Source: Roseburia sp. 1XD42-69
Lineage (GTDB): Bacteria; Bacillota; Clostridia; Lachnospirales; Lachnospiraceae
Length of the DNA: 64,000 bases
Direction: 5' to 3'
Assembly (NCBI RefSeq): GCF_003612565.1
Contig: NZ_RAZG01000022.1
Location: 1 to 64,000 of the forward strand
Numbering within the stretch: position 1 is the first letter of the stretch; every line of letters starts with the position of its first letter. Both the position numbers and the translations under genes were made by a program. Positions 17,090 through 26,015 of this stretch are shown here, piece by piece. Below the pieces are notes generated by a model. That model did no database searches. It had not been told where the DNA came from and worked only from the letters and a program-made list of their open reading frames with translations.

Positions 17090-17788
17090 ATGCAAAAGAA
17101 ATTTGAAATAATACCAAGGATTATGTGGATGCCGCTGATTCTTACACTGACTCTAAATTCCATAACTTATTTTGGTTCCCGGCAGTTTACCAGCAATAGA
17201 TATCATTTTGATTTATCCAACCGTCTGGATGACGGGATTCCTTTTGTGCCCTGGACAGTTGTGATTTACTTGGGCTGCTATGTGTTTTGGGTTATAAATT
17301 ATGTGATTGGCTGCAGGCAGGAGAGGGACAGGGCATTTCGGTTTATCAGCGCCGATTTCGCCGCAAAGTTGGTGTGCCTGTTCTGTTATATGGCATTTCC
17401 CACGACAAATACCAGGCCGGTGATTGAGGGGAGTTCTGTATGGGAGGAGATTATGCGGCTTTTGTATCGCATGGATGCGGCGGATAATCTGCTGCCCTCC
17501 ATCCATTGCCTCACAAGCTGGTTTTGCTTTCTGGCAGTCCGGAAAAATGAAAAAATACCAGTATGGTATAAATGGGTGTCCCTGCTTATTGCGGTAAGCA
17601 TCTGTATCTCCACACTTACCACAAAACAGCATGTGCTTATTGATGTGTTTGCCGGGGTTGCTTTGGCGGAGTTGAGTTATCTTTTTGTGGAAAAAAGCGG
17701 ATTTTCACGATGGTATAAAAATGTGATGGAGAAGGGGGAAAAATGGATGGCAGACAGGAGGCGGTGGATGCATGGTGAAAAATATTAA
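17090..17788 (+). CDS. PAP2-family membrane phosphatase
   Basis: A 232-residue protein with about six membrane segments. The PAP2 motifs are visible as PSIHCLTSW (middle) and TTKQHVLIDVFAG (histidine and aspartate of the third motif), in the Aur1/inositolphosphotransferase-like variant. Family members remove phosphate from phosphatidate, phosphatidylglycerophosphate or undecaprenyl diphosphate, or move head groups. GGAAGGAAG precedes the ATG. It overlaps the next gene by 17 bases and leads an operon for phosphatidylethanolamine, so a lipid phosphate is the likely substrate. Confidence 0.78.
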   Translation: MQKKFEIIPRIMWMPLILTLTLNSITYFGSRQFTSNRYHFDLSNRLDDGIPFVPWTVVIYLGCYVFWVINYVIGCRQERDRAFRFISADFAAKLVCLFCYMAFPTTNTRPVIEGSSVWEEIMRLLYRMDAADNLLPSIHCLTSWFCFLAVRKNEKIPVWYKWVSLLIAVSICISTLTTKQHVLIDVFAGVALAELSYLFVEKSGFSRWYKNVMEKGEKWMADRRRWMHGEKY

Positions 17789-18329
17789 AGTCTGGGTTCT
17801 TGTAATTGTGACCGTAGTTGTGGTAGTATTTGCAAAGGAGTTTTTTGAGCAGGAGTTTACCTGCGTGGCTGATGTGCAGAATTATATGAAAGGGTTTGGC
17901 ATTGCCGCCCCCTTTGTCCTCACTGCCTTTCAGGCGTTTCAGGTGGTGGTTCCGGTGTTGCCGGGGTATTTGGGATGTGCTGCCGGGGCCGTTGCATTTG
18001 GAAGTACAACAGGATTTTTGTGCAATTATATCGGCATCAGCCTGGGAAGCATTATGGCCTATTTCCTGGCACGAAAATACGGAATGGAAATTGTTCTGGC
18101 TATGTTCCCCAAAAAGCAGTATGATAAATGGAGTGTACGCATTGAAAAAAGCAAAGCCTATGACGTCTTTCTTTTTGTGGCCACGCTGCTGCCCTTATTT
18201 CCTGATGATTTTTTGTGTTACTTTTCCGGGCTGATAAAAATGAATTGGAAAAAATTTGTCTGGATTATTATTTTGGGCAAGCCGTGGTGCATCCTGGGAT
18301 ACAGCATAGTCTTTGGACTGATACAATAA
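17772..18329 (+). CDS. VTT-domain (TVP38/DedA-like) membrane protein
   Basis: A 185-residue protein with an N-terminal membrane segment (about 5-24) and the VTT core: FQVVVPVLPGYLGCAAGAVAFG, GISLGSIMAYFLARKYG and a C-terminal FPDDFLCYFSGLIKMNW. VTT/DedA proteins act as lipid scramblases or flippases in the families studied. Being translationally overlapped with a PAP2 phosphatase and followed by pssA and psd, it may move lipid precursors or phosphatidylethanolamine across the membrane. That step is inference. Confidence 0.78.
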   Translation: MVKNIKVWVLVIVTVVVVVFAKEFFEQEFTCVADVQNYMKGFGIAAPFVLTAFQAFQVVVPVLPGYLGCAAGAVAFGSTTGFLCNYIGISLGSIMAYFLARKYGMEIVLAMFPKKQYDKWSVRIEKSKAYDVFLFVATLLPLFPDDFLCYFSGLIKMNWKKFVWIIILGKPWCILGYSIVFGLIQ

Positions 18330-18344
18330 AGGAGAAAAGGTTTT

Positions 18345-18986
18345 ATGAAGAAAAAGGTACTTGGATACTACGATTATACGGTGATACTTACATATTGCGG
18401 AATGTTGTTTGCCTTTGCAGGCATACTTCGGGTGATAAGGGGAAATTACTGGGAGGCAGTATTCTGCCTTATGTTTGCCGGGGTATGTGATATGTTCGAC
18501 GGAACGGTGGCCGCCACAAAAGACAGGACGGAGATGGAAAAAAGGTTTGGGATCCAGATAGATTCTTTCAGCGACCTGATCAGCTTTGGGGTTCTTCCTG
18601 GGCTTTTTGTCTACATGATTTCCAATCAAAATCTCTTTGTGGGGATATTGTCATCTCTCTTTGTCCTGTGCACCCTGATTCGTCTCTCCTATTTTAATGT
18701 GTTAGAGGAGGAGCGGCAGAGACATACCGATGAGGGAAGAAAAAGCTACATAGGGGTTCCGGTGACTACCATGGCGGTTTCCCTGCCCTTATTCTATCTT
18801 TTGTATGATTACAGGCTGTGTAAGACAGTTCTGTGTTTTCCACTGCTTTTGGTTTTCATGGGCGCAGGTTTTTTATCCCCTATTGAAATACGGAAACCTG
18901 GAGTGGCAGGAAAAGCGTGCCTGATTCTTGTGGGCATTGTGGAGATGCTGGGAATGCTTATGTTTATGGGATGGGATATGGTATGA
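18345..18986 (+). CDS. pssA: Phosphatidylserine synthase (CDP-alcohol phosphotransferase)
   Basis: A 213-residue membrane enzyme that would make phosphatidylserine from CDP-diacylglycerol and serine. The CDP-alcohol phosphotransferase motif is at residues 49-77: D49, D52-G53, A56, G69, D73 and D77. The arginine that normally follows A56 (the AR of DGxxAR) is alanine here, read from the codons GCC GCC. The spacing from there to G69 is of the long clostridial kind. About six membrane segments follow. AGGAG precedes the ATG. The stop overlaps the psd start (ATGA), so substrate and next enzyme are made together. Confidence 0.9.
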   Translation: MKKKVLGYYDYTVILTYCGMLFAFAGILRVIRGNYWEAVFCLMFAGVCDMFDGTVAATKDRTEMEKRFGIQIDSFSDLISFGVLPGLFVYMISNQNLFVGILSSLFVLCTLIRLSYFNVLEEERQRHTDEGRKSYIGVPVTTMAVSLPLFYLLYDYRLCKTVLCFPLLLVFMGAGFLSPIEIRKPGVAGKACLILVGIVEMLGMLMFMGWDMV

Positions 18987-19822
18987 AGGATTCGTTCATT
19001 TTAAGGTTTTTATACAGGACGGTTCCCGGGAGAAGCGTATTAAAGTTTCTGGTACAGCCAAAGGTGTCTGTTTTTGCAGGGCGCATTCTTTCCAGCGGCG
19101 CGTCAAAATATTTTATTCCCTGGTATATCCGGAAGAATCACATAAAGATGTCAAATGTAATGATTCCGGACGGCGGGTTTTCTTCCTTTAATGATTTTTT
19201 TACAAGGAAAATAGATACCGGGGGGGGGTTTAAGACAAAGGAAGGGGAGGTAATCAGCCCCTGCGACGGATTTTTAACCCCTGTAAAAATAGAAAAGGAT
19301 ACGGTTTTTGATATTAAAAATGCGGAATATTCCCTGAAAGATTTGCTGAAAAGCCCTGGCCTTTCAGAACGGTTTCGGGACGGTATGGCTTTTATCTTCC
19401 GGCTTACTCCCGCCAATTACCACAGATACTGTTATCCTGCAAAGGGAAAAATCCTTGCCGCCCGAAGGATAGATGGCGTGCTTCACTGCGTCAGGCCCGT
19501 GGCCCTTCGGACGTTTCCTGTGTTTGTACAAAATACCAGGGAGTTTGAGTTGATAGAAACAGAAAATTTCGGGATAATGGTGCAGATGGAAGTAGGCGCC
19601 CTTCTTGTGGGGAAGATAAAAAACCACAGCCCGGCCCGGGAATCAAAACAGGTTCTGGCAGGGGAAGAAAAAGGTTATTTTGAATTCGGAGGATCCACTA
19701 TTATTCTTTTGTTTGAAAAAGACAGGATGGTTTTAAAAGAAGAATTGTATGGAAGAATTGACGGCAACGGAGAAATTTCTGTTCATATGGGGGAGACCAT
19801 AGGGTATAAATATCTTGGGTAA
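18983..19822 (+). CDS. psd: Phosphatidylserine decarboxylase proenzyme
   Basis: A 279-residue enzyme that converts phosphatidylserine to phosphatidylethanolamine. The self-cleavage site is GGST (S238 expected to become the pyruvoyl group), in EFGGSTIILLF near the C-terminus; family members often have LGST. Other conserved parts are SPCDG (about residues 92-96) and RLTPANYHRY with the catalytic histidine. ATG 18983 overlaps the pssA stop and fits the family N-terminus; the frame is open further upstream. After it, 19,848-19,893 contain a GGCATTTCT/AGAAATGCC inverted repeat but no T-run. Confidence 0.93.
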   Translation: MKDSFILRFLYRTVPGRSVLKFLVQPKVSVFAGRILSSGASKYFIPWYIRKNHIKMSNVMIPDGGFSSFNDFFTRKIDTGGGFKTKEGEVISPCDGFLTPVKIEKDTVFDIKNAEYSLKDLLKSPGLSERFRDGMAFIFRLTPANYHRYCYPAKGKILAARRIDGVLHCVRPVALRTFPVFVQNTREFELIETENFGIMVQMEVGALLVGKIKNHSPARESKQVLAGEEKGYFEFGGSTIILLFEKDRMVLKEELYGRIDGNGEISVHMGETIGYKYLG

Positions 19823-19940
19823 CGCTCCTTATTCTTCACAAAATACTGTGGGCATTTCTCTGTAAAAGATTGACAGAAATGCCAGAAAATGATAGCTTTA
19901 AATAAGATGTTTTAAGCTGAATGTAAAAAGGAGAAAGAAA

Positions 19941-21314
19941 ATGAGTGACAAGACAATTCCATACAAGATTTACTTAGAAGAAAAGGAAATGCCTGCCCAG
20001 TGGTACAATGTGCGGGCGGATATGAAAAATAAACCGGCGCCTCTCTTAAACCCGGAGACTTTAAATCCAATGACATTAGAAGAGCTTTCCGGTGTGTTCT
20101 GCGAAGAGCTGGCAAGACAGGAGCTTGACGATACCACGGCTTACATTGATATCCCCGAGGAAATCCGTAAGTTTTATAAAATGTACCGCCCCTCACCCTT
20201 GGTAAGGGCTTACTGTCTGGAGGAAAAACTGGACACCCCTGCAAAAATATATTACAAATTTGAGGGAAACAATACCAGCGGCAGCCACAAGTTAAATTCC
20301 GCCATTGCCCAGGCGTATTACGCAAAGAAACAGGGGTTAAAAGGCGTAACCACTGAGACAGGGGCAGGACAGTGGGGAACGGCCCTTTCCATGGCCTGTT
20401 CCTATTTTGGGCTGGACTGTAAAGTCTATATGGTAAAAGTTTCCTATGAGCAGAAACCTTTCAGAAGGGAAGTTATGCGCACCTACGGCGCCAGTGTAAC
20501 ACCCTCCCCTTCCGAGACAACAGAGGTGGGGAGAAAGATTCTTGCGGAGCATCCGGGAACTTCCGGAAGCCTTGGTTGCGCTATCTCCGAGGCTGTGGAA
20601 GTGGCAGTGGGAACGGAAGGTTACCGCTATGTGCTGGGGAGCGTGTTAAACCAGGTGCTTTTACATCAGTCTGTTATCGGTTTGGAGGCCAAGGCGGCGT
20701 TGGATAAGTATGGCATTGAGCCGGATATTATTATCGGCTGTGCCGGAGGCGGTTCCAATTTAGGCGGTTTGATTTCTCCTTTTATGGGAGAAAAATTAAA
20801 GGGAAATAAAAACTACCGGATTATTGCGGTGGAACCTGCCTCCTGCCCAAGTTTTACCAGGGGAAAATTCGCTTACGATTTCTGCGATACGGGTAAGGTC
20901 TGCCCCCTTGCAAAAATGTACACTTTGGGCAGCGGCTTTATCCCCTCTGCAAACCATGCAGGGGGCCTTCGGTATCACGGCATGAGTTCCACTTTATCCC
21001 AGCTTTACCATGACGGGTTAATGGAAGCTGTCTCCGTGGAGCAGACGTCCGTATTTGATGCCGCCGTACAGTTTGCCAGAGTAGAGGGAATCCTTCCGGC
21101 GCCGGAAAGCTCCCACGCTATCCGTGTAGCTATTGACGAGGCATTAAAGTGCAAGGAGACAGGGGAGGAAAAAACCATTGTCTTTGGCCTTACGGGAACC
21201 GGGTATTTTGATATGGTGGCATATCAGAAATATAACGACGGAAAAATGGAAGATTATATTCCCACGGATGAGGATTTAAAACCTGGGTTTGCATCCCTTC
21301 CCCAAATAGGTTAA
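19941..21314 (+). CDS. trpB: Tryptophan synthase beta chain, TrpB2 type
   Basis: A 457-residue PLP enzyme that joins indole and serine to tryptophan. The PLP lysine is K117 in GSHKLNSA, followed by TTETGAGQWG; the phosphate loop is GCAGGGSNLGG. Length and the N-terminal extension are those of TrpB2, not of the ordinary 395-residue TrpB. No trpA or other trp gene is near. TrpB2 often acts without TrpA, salvaging free indole. AAGGAG precedes the start. A terminator follows at 21354. Confidence 0.9.
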   Translation: MSDKTIPYKIYLEEKEMPAQWYNVRADMKNKPAPLLNPETLNPMTLEELSGVFCEELARQELDDTTAYIDIPEEIRKFYKMYRPSPLVRAYCLEEKLDTPAKIYYKFEGNNTSGSHKLNSAIAQAYYAKKQGLKGVTTETGAGQWGTALSMACSYFGLDCKVYMVKVSYEQKPFRREVMRTYGASVTPSPSETTEVGRKILAEHPGTSGSLGCAISEAVEVAVGTEGYRYVLGSVLNQVLLHQSVIGLEAKAALDKYGIEPDIIIGCAGGGSNLGGLISPFMGEKLKGNKNYRIIAVEPASCPSFTRGKFAYDFCDTGKVCPLAKMYTLGSGFIPSANHAGGLRYHGMSSTLSQLYHDGLMEAVSVEQTSVFDAAVQFARVEGILPAPESSHAIRVAIDEALKCKETGEEKTIVFGLTGTGYFDMVAYQKYNDGKMEDYIPTDEDLKPGFASLPQIG

Positions 21315-21353
21315 ATGGGAAGTATCTTACGTGATAAAACATACATCTTAGAC

Positions 21354-21390
21354 GCCCGTTCCGGCAGCTTGCCGGAGGGGCTCTTTTTTT
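21354..21390 (+). terminator. Terminator after trpB
   Basis: TCCGGCA (21360-21366), loop GCT and TGCCGGA (21370-21376), extended by GCCC/GGGC, followed by CTCTTTTTTT. Confidence 0.85.
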
Positions 21391-21446
21391 GTTTCTCAAA
21401 TCTGATATACTTTGATTTGAGATAGAAAAGAGGAGGAATCATTCAA

Positions 21447-22274
21447 ATGAAAAATCTAAAAAAATTTGCGCTGCCCGCCGTTTTCTGGTTAATTTTTGAA
21501 ACCATAGCCGTTACCCTGTGGCTTACAAAGGACAATTTATTTTATCTGTTAAATTTCAGTTACATCGGAACATCCATTGCAGCAGGGTTTCTCTTGTTTA
21601 AACTTCGCTACAAACACGCCCGGAGAGTGGCCCAATTTTTGGTGGGAACTTATATGCTTGTGTATCTTGGTTTGATATCCAATGAGAATATGCAGATAGA
21701 AGGATTCTGGTACTATCTTTTTACCGGGGTGTTTGAAGCGGCCACCATCCATTATGCGGTGGCAAAAATATTTGGCCCCCTGATTTTCGGCCGGGGCTGG
21801 TGCGGGTTTGCCTGCTGGACGGCAATGATACTTGACTTGCTTCCCTACAAAACCCCTGAACAGCACAGGAAAAAATGGGGGTTCATAAGATACATAACCT
21901 TTGTTCTGTCTTTCCTTTTTGTCAGCGCACTGTTCCTTGCCCAGGTAAAAGATATGGAACGGATTATGTTCTGGGCCTTTTTGGTTGGAAATTTTTTATA
22001 TTACACAGTAGGAATTATTCTGGCCTTTGCCCTGAAGGATAACCGTGCTTTCTGCAAATACATATGCCCCATTACCGTGTTTTTAAAGCCCATGTCTTAT
22101 TTTTCCCTTATGCGCATTAAATGTGACGAGAGCAAATGTATTTCCTGCGGCAAGTGTAAAAGGGTATGCCCTATGGATGTGGATGTAACGGATAATTCCA
22201 GGAAACGGGAAAACAGGACAGAGTGTATTTTATGTATGGAATGTGTAAAGTCCTGTCCGAAAAATGCGCTGTAA
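21447..22274 (+). CDS. Membrane 4Fe-4S ferredoxin protein (NapH/YccM-like)
   Basis: A 275-residue protein with about six membrane segments (residues 10-200). The GRGWCGFACWTA and CKYICPI motifs in the membrane part are typical of NapH/NosR/CcoG-like electron carriers. Two cluster motifs sit at the C-terminal end: CISCGKCKRVCP and CILCMECVKSCP. It would pass electrons between the membrane and a soluble partner; no partner gene is adjacent. GAGGAGG precedes the ATG. Which pathway it serves cannot be told here. Confidence 0.78.
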   Translation: MKNLKKFALPAVFWLIFETIAVTLWLTKDNLFYLLNFSYIGTSIAAGFLLFKLRYKHARRVAQFLVGTYMLVYLGLISNENMQIEGFWYYLFTGVFEAATIHYAVAKIFGPLIFGRGWCGFACWTAMILDLLPYKTPEQHRKKWGFIRYITFVLSFLFVSALFLAQVKDMERIMFWAFLVGNFLYYTVGIILAFALKDNRAFCKYICPITVFLKPMSYFSLMRIKCDESKCISCGKCKRVCPMDVDVTDNSRKRENRTECILCMECVKSCPKNAL

Positions 22275-22317
22275 GAGTTGGTTAAAGTATCCATAGTCAG
22301 TTTATGCCATTAGACTT

Positions 22318-22343
22318 TAGATTTTTTGTTCTTTGACGATATA
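22318..22343 (+). promoter_or_regulatory. Possible sigma-D (flagellar) promoter
   Basis: TAGA (22318-22321), 14 bases, then ACGATATA (22336-22343), against the Firmicutes sigma-D pattern TAAA-N15-GCCGATAA. The match is partial. It gains some weight from the FliD-like protein downstream. Confidence 0.25.
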
Positions 22344-22376
22344 GAATATAAGAACGACAAACAGGAGGAAAATATC

Positions 22377-23069
22377 ATGCGTATTACAAACCAGATGTTA
22401 GCAAAAACAGCGGCGAAAAGCGGAATTCCGCTGCAGCAGAACAGCCTGCTTAATATAATGACAAAGCAGTACCAGTCTGAGGAAAACGGGCTGCTCTCCA
22501 AAATCGGAAAGAAAAAAGATGATGATTTGACTTTTGCCGCACTGCAGCAGTTAAAAAACCGGAAAAATGAGAAGCTTCAGAAACATGCGGATTCTTTAAA
22601 TGAATTCGCCACAAAATTAAATGCGGCAGGGGAGGATTCCCTTTTTGGAAAAGCCGAGAAAAGTGAGAGCACAGAGGATATTGTCACCAATGTACAGGGA
22701 ATGGTGGATGCCTATAACAATACCTTAGACCAGTTAAAAAACACAGAGGGCGAATTAAATAAGTTCTACATGGACGAGTTAAAGACCTATGTGTCAGACC
22801 ACAGGGAGGCTTTAAGCGCAGCAGGCGTTACGGCTGGGGCTGACGGTAAGCTTGTGATTGACGAAGAAAAACTGAAAAATGCAGATTTGGAGACATTGAA
22901 AAAAGCATTTGGAAGTACTTCCGGGTTTACAGATAAGGTTGGCTTTATCGCCGGCAGAGTATCGGAAAATGCCTCGGCCAGCGAATATGCTTTCTTAAAT
23001 CAGTATAATGAGAAGGGAATTGCCAATCTGGAATCTTATGTGGCAAATCACTACAATTTCTGGGGATAA
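22377..23069 (+). CDS. Uncharacterised helical protein, FliD-like C-terminus
   Basis: A 230-residue protein without signal or membrane segments. It starts MRITNQMLAKTAAKSGIPLQ, a form reminiscent of flagellar axial proteins, and its middle (VQGMVDAYNNTLDQLKNT) and C-terminal part resemble the C-terminal domain of FliD hook-cap proteins. Start ATG 22377 is fixed by AGGAGG; the frame is open upstream. No other flagellar gene is adjacent except perhaps the next gene. I do not recognise it as a named family; the flagellar link is inference. Confidence 0.55.
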   Translation: MRITNQMLAKTAAKSGIPLQQNSLLNIMTKQYQSEENGLLSKIGKKKDDDLTFAALQQLKNRKNEKLQKHADSLNEFATKLNAAGEDSLFGKAEKSESTEDIVTNVQGMVDAYNNTLDQLKNTEGELNKFYMDELKTYVSDHREALSAAGVTAGADGKLVIDEEKLKNADLETLKKAFGSTSGFTDKVGFIAGRVSENASASEYAFLNQYNEKGIANLESYVANHYNFWG

Positions 23070-23134
23070 ATCCTGCAAAGATATTTCCTTTTGATAAAGA
23101 ATGGAGTCGAAATTAGTTTCAGGGAGGAACGGCT

Positions 23135-23881
23135 ATGGGAATGTCTATGGAAACATTGGCCCAGGGCGGCCTGGGCTTTACGGCAGCAAAAAAACCTGGC
23201 TTTTCATTTGAAAAAGTCTATGGAAAAAAGAAGGAAGATAAGAATAAAGCGGGGAAAAAGAAGAAATATGCCTATAACCCAAGGGAAATTTCCGGGGAGC
23301 TTCTTCGTGCCTCCAAGGCTTCCAGCGCGGCGGTGGTTATGGTGAAAGCCAAGGAGAAAGTGGCGGTTTTGGAACAGGCTCTTTCCAGCGGCGCCTATGA
23401 GGAGGCTGCTGTGCGAAGGGCTCTTGTCCATGCAAAAAAGATGGTGGAGTGCTCCAAAATGAAGGTGCTCCATTTAAAGGAAGAGGAGCAGATGGCAGTG
23501 AAGCACCAGCGGGAACGCCAGGGAAGGGACATAAAAAAGAAAGCCGGTATACAGCGGAAGCTGGCTAGAAAAGAGCAGGAGTTAAGGCAGAAAATTGCCC
23601 TGGAAGAAAGCCATGATGTGCTGTGGGAAAAAACAAGGCGCCAGGAGCTTATGCAGAAAAAGAAAAATAACCGCAGGGAGGAACTGGAAAAAATAACCGA
23701 TGCGGAACTTAAGTACCTGGAGAGCCAGATGCGTGAGGGGGGGGGAGATTCCTTTTCCGATTTTTCCGGGGTCAGCGTAGAGCTTTCCGGAGGGACGATG
23801 GAGATGGGGGAGATTGCCATGTCCGGGGATGCCTCAGGCTTTGCGGTCCCTGTGGGAACAGCGGTGGATGTGTGTGTATAA
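23135..23881 (+). CDS. Uncharacterised lysine-rich coiled-coil protein
   Basis: A 248-residue protein. Residues 1-50 are Gly/Lys-rich, 50-105 include NPREISGELLRASKASSAAVV, and 105-200 form a long charged helix (coiled coil), followed by a Gly/Ser-rich end. No membrane segment or enzyme motif. GGAGG is 8 bases before ATG. It starts 65 bases after the FliD-like gene and ends at a terminator, so the two make one unit and may share a function. Function unknown. Confidence 0.6.
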   Translation: MGMSMETLAQGGLGFTAAKKPGFSFEKVYGKKKEDKNKAGKKKKYAYNPREISGELLRASKASSAAVVMVKAKEKVAVLEQALSSGAYEEAAVRRALVHAKKMVECSKMKVLHLKEEEQMAVKHQRERQGRDIKKKAGIQRKLARKEQELRQKIALEESHDVLWEKTRRQELMQKKKNNRREELEKITDAELKYLESQMREGGGDSFSDFSGVSVELSGGTMEMGEIAMSGDASGFAVPVGTAVDVCV

Positions 23882-23896
23882 GAAATTTAAAAATGG

Positions 23897-23941
23897 AGCA
23901 GCTGCTCTTTGTTTAAAGGCAAAGAGTGCTGCTTCTTTTTT
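23897..23941 (+). terminator. Terminator of the FliD-like/coiled-coil unit
   Basis: A stem pairs AGCAGC-CTCTTTG (from 23897) with CAAAGAG-GCTGCT (to about 23933), followed by TCTTTTTTG. Confidence 0.7.
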
Positions 23942-24067
23942 GGGCAAAGTATTTCCTGTGGTCAAATCTGTAATTTTATGGTACAGTATTTAATAAGACA
24001 TTGATATACTAAAATGAAAAGAGAATGAGCAAAATATAAGAAAAATAAAAGAAAAGAGGTAAAAAGT

Positions 24068-25408
24068 TTGGAGCTGACCAAATTGAATCAGGAGTATTGC
24101 CAGAGGATAAAGGAGGATAAAGAGGCCCATGCCCTCTCTGCTGCCGAAGAAATCGCCTATATGAGCCAATCCACGGCAAAGTATCATGGGAGATGTGTCA
24201 GTACCCTATATATGCCAAAGATTTTTTTAAAACAGGATATTGAGAGGTTTGAGAAACTGATTTCTACCCTTTACGGGATTTTTGACAAGGTGATAGCAAA
24301 GTACCGGGAGGATGAAGCCTACCGAAAGCTCTTTGGGTTTGATGAGAGGCTGGAGGAGCTGATTTTAAGGGAGAAGCGGTACGACTGCAATATTCCCATT
24401 GCCAGGATTGATATTTTTTATAACGAGGACACCGGGGACTTTAAATTTTGTGAGTTTAACACCGACGGCTCCAGCGCCATGAACGAGGACAGGGAGTTAA
24501 ATATAGGTATTAAACGCACTCTGGGGTATAAACAGCTATCGGAATTGTATGATCTTTCCACCTTTGAACTCTTTGACTCCTGGGCGGAAAAATCCCTTGA
24601 GATTTATCACTCCGCAAAATGTGCCGTTAAGCGGCCCCATGTGGCTATTGTGGATTTTATGGAGAGCGCTACAAACAATGAGTTTGAAATTTTTGCCGAA
24701 AGTTACCGAAAACTGGGATTGAGCTGTGAAATTTGTGAGATACGGAATTTAAGGTACGAAAAGGGCAGGCTGTACGGGGAAGGGAATATTCCCATCGACC
24801 TGATTTACCGCAGGGCTGTCACCTCGGATATTATGAAGCATTATGATGAGGTGGGAGATTTTATCCAGGGGGTAAAGGAGGATGCGGTATGCCTTTTGGG
24901 GGATTTTACAACCCAGATTGTCCACAATAAGATGATATACCGCATGCTGCACCATCCTATGACACAGGAATTTTTAACTTTGGAAGAATGCGAGTATGTG
25001 GAGGCCCATGTGCCTTACACGGCCCTGATGGATGCGCCTTACATTCCCATGGAATCCGTTTGTAAAAGCAAAGATAACTGGATTTTAAAACCCCAGGATT
25101 CCTACGGTTCCAAAGGAGTATATGCGGGGGTGGAATATGAGTCTTTGGCGGAATGGGAGAGTATCGTGAAGGCACATTCAACCCATGACTATCTCCTGCA
25201 GGAGTTCTGTACTCCCTATGAAACCTTAAATATTGACTTTTCCGGGGGAAGGGATGCGGATTTTATCCCTGTTTACAATCTGACGGGGTTGTTTGTGTAC
25301 GGGGGAAAGTTTCAGGGAATTTATTCCAGGGTGTCCAGGGGGAAAATCATTTCCACACAGTACAGTGAGATTGCCCTGCCCACCATGACAGCGGCAGAAA
25401 AGAGATAA
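24068..25408 (+). CDS. Glutathionylspermidine-synthase-like ATP-grasp protein
   Basis: A 446-residue protein. Residues 110-160 (ARIDIFYNEDTGDFKFCEFNTDGSSAMNE, cited in part) and the C-terminal ATP-grasp segment (DNWILKPQDSYGSKGVYAG, then LLQEFC) fit the glutathionylspermidine synthase / peptide-ligase branch of the ATP-grasp fold, which joins an amine to a carboxylate using ATP. There is no amidase domain. Start is TTG 24068 after GAGG at 24056-24059. The substrate is unknown: glutathione and spermidine are not expected in many Clostridia, so another peptide or cell-wall piece is plausible. Confidence 0.65.
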   Translation: MELTKLNQEYCQRIKEDKEAHALSAAEEIAYMSQSTAKYHGRCVSTLYMPKIFLKQDIERFEKLISTLYGIFDKVIAKYREDEAYRKLFGFDERLEELILREKRYDCNIPIARIDIFYNEDTGDFKFCEFNTDGSSAMNEDRELNIGIKRTLGYKQLSELYDLSTFELFDSWAEKSLEIYHSAKCAVKRPHVAIVDFMESATNNEFEIFAESYRKLGLSCEICEIRNLRYEKGRLYGEGNIPIDLIYRRAVTSDIMKHYDEVGDFIQGVKEDAVCLLGDFTTQIVHNKMIYRMLHHPMTQEFLTLEECEYVEAHVPYTALMDAPYIPMESVCKSKDNWILKPQDSYGSKGVYAGVEYESLAEWESIVKAHSTHDYLLQEFCTPYETLNIDFSGGRDADFIPVYNLTGLFVYGGKFQGIYSRVSRGKIISTQYSEIALPTMTAAEKR

Positions 25409-25420
25409 AGGAGAACAGGT

Positions 25421-26014
25421 ATGAAAGAGTTTATGAGAGCAGTAAAGATAGATGTGATTGTGACTTCCGTGGTTTGTATTGTTATGGGGGTGGTGCTGAT
25501 TTTGTTTCCCACCCAGGTGGTGACGGTGGCCTGCCAGGCAGTTGGGGTGATTCTTGCCATTTTGGGAGGCGTGCGCCTTGTGTCCACCCTTCTTTCCAAA
25601 GTGAAATCCGGCATTGATTTTCCACTGGGGCTTTTGCTTTTGATTGTGGGGGTATGGATTCTACTGCACCCCGCCAGCATTGAGAGCCTGATTTTTATCG
25701 GGGTGGGGGTCACTCTATTTTTTCACGGCATCAAAGGGATCCAGATGGCATGGGAATCCCAAAAAAGCGGGTATGGAAGCTGGATTGTGTTAATGCTTTT
25801 ATCCCTTCTAAATGCAGTTTTCGGGGTGGTGTGCGTAATTGACTGTTTCGGGGTGTTTACCGTAACGGCTACCATTGCCTTAACCCTTGTGGGCCTGGCC
25901 CTGATTTATGACGGGATTTCCAGTATCTTTATTTTAAGCCGGGTGAGGAAAGCGGCAAAAGACATCATACAGGACATGGAAGCCTTAGACGTGCCCTATG
26001 AGGAGACCAGGTAA
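25421..26014 (+). CDS. DUF308 (HdeD-like) membrane protein
   Basis: A 197-residue protein with six membrane segments arranged as three repeated hairpins (for example IVMGVVLILFP and GLLLLIVGVWILLHP), the DUF308 pattern. HdeD-type proteins are linked to acid stress in enterobacteria; the role in Clostridia is unknown. It starts 12 bases after the ATP-grasp gene and is followed, after one base, by a small gene, so the three are likely one operon. Confidence 0.75.
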   Translation: MKEFMRAVKIDVIVTSVVCIVMGVVLILFPTQVVTVACQAVGVILAILGGVRLVSTLLSKVKSGIDFPLGLLLLIVGVWILLHPASIESLIFIGVGVTLFFHGIKGIQMAWESQKSGYGSWIVLMLLSLLNAVFGVVCVIDCFGVFTVTATIALTLVGLALIYDGISSIFILSRVRKAAKDIIQDMEALDVPYEETR

Positions 26015-26015
26015 G

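Noticed and set aside
19848-19893. Terminator after psd
   Set aside because: The inverted repeat has no T-run on either strand and one mismatch; kept only as a note in the psd entry.
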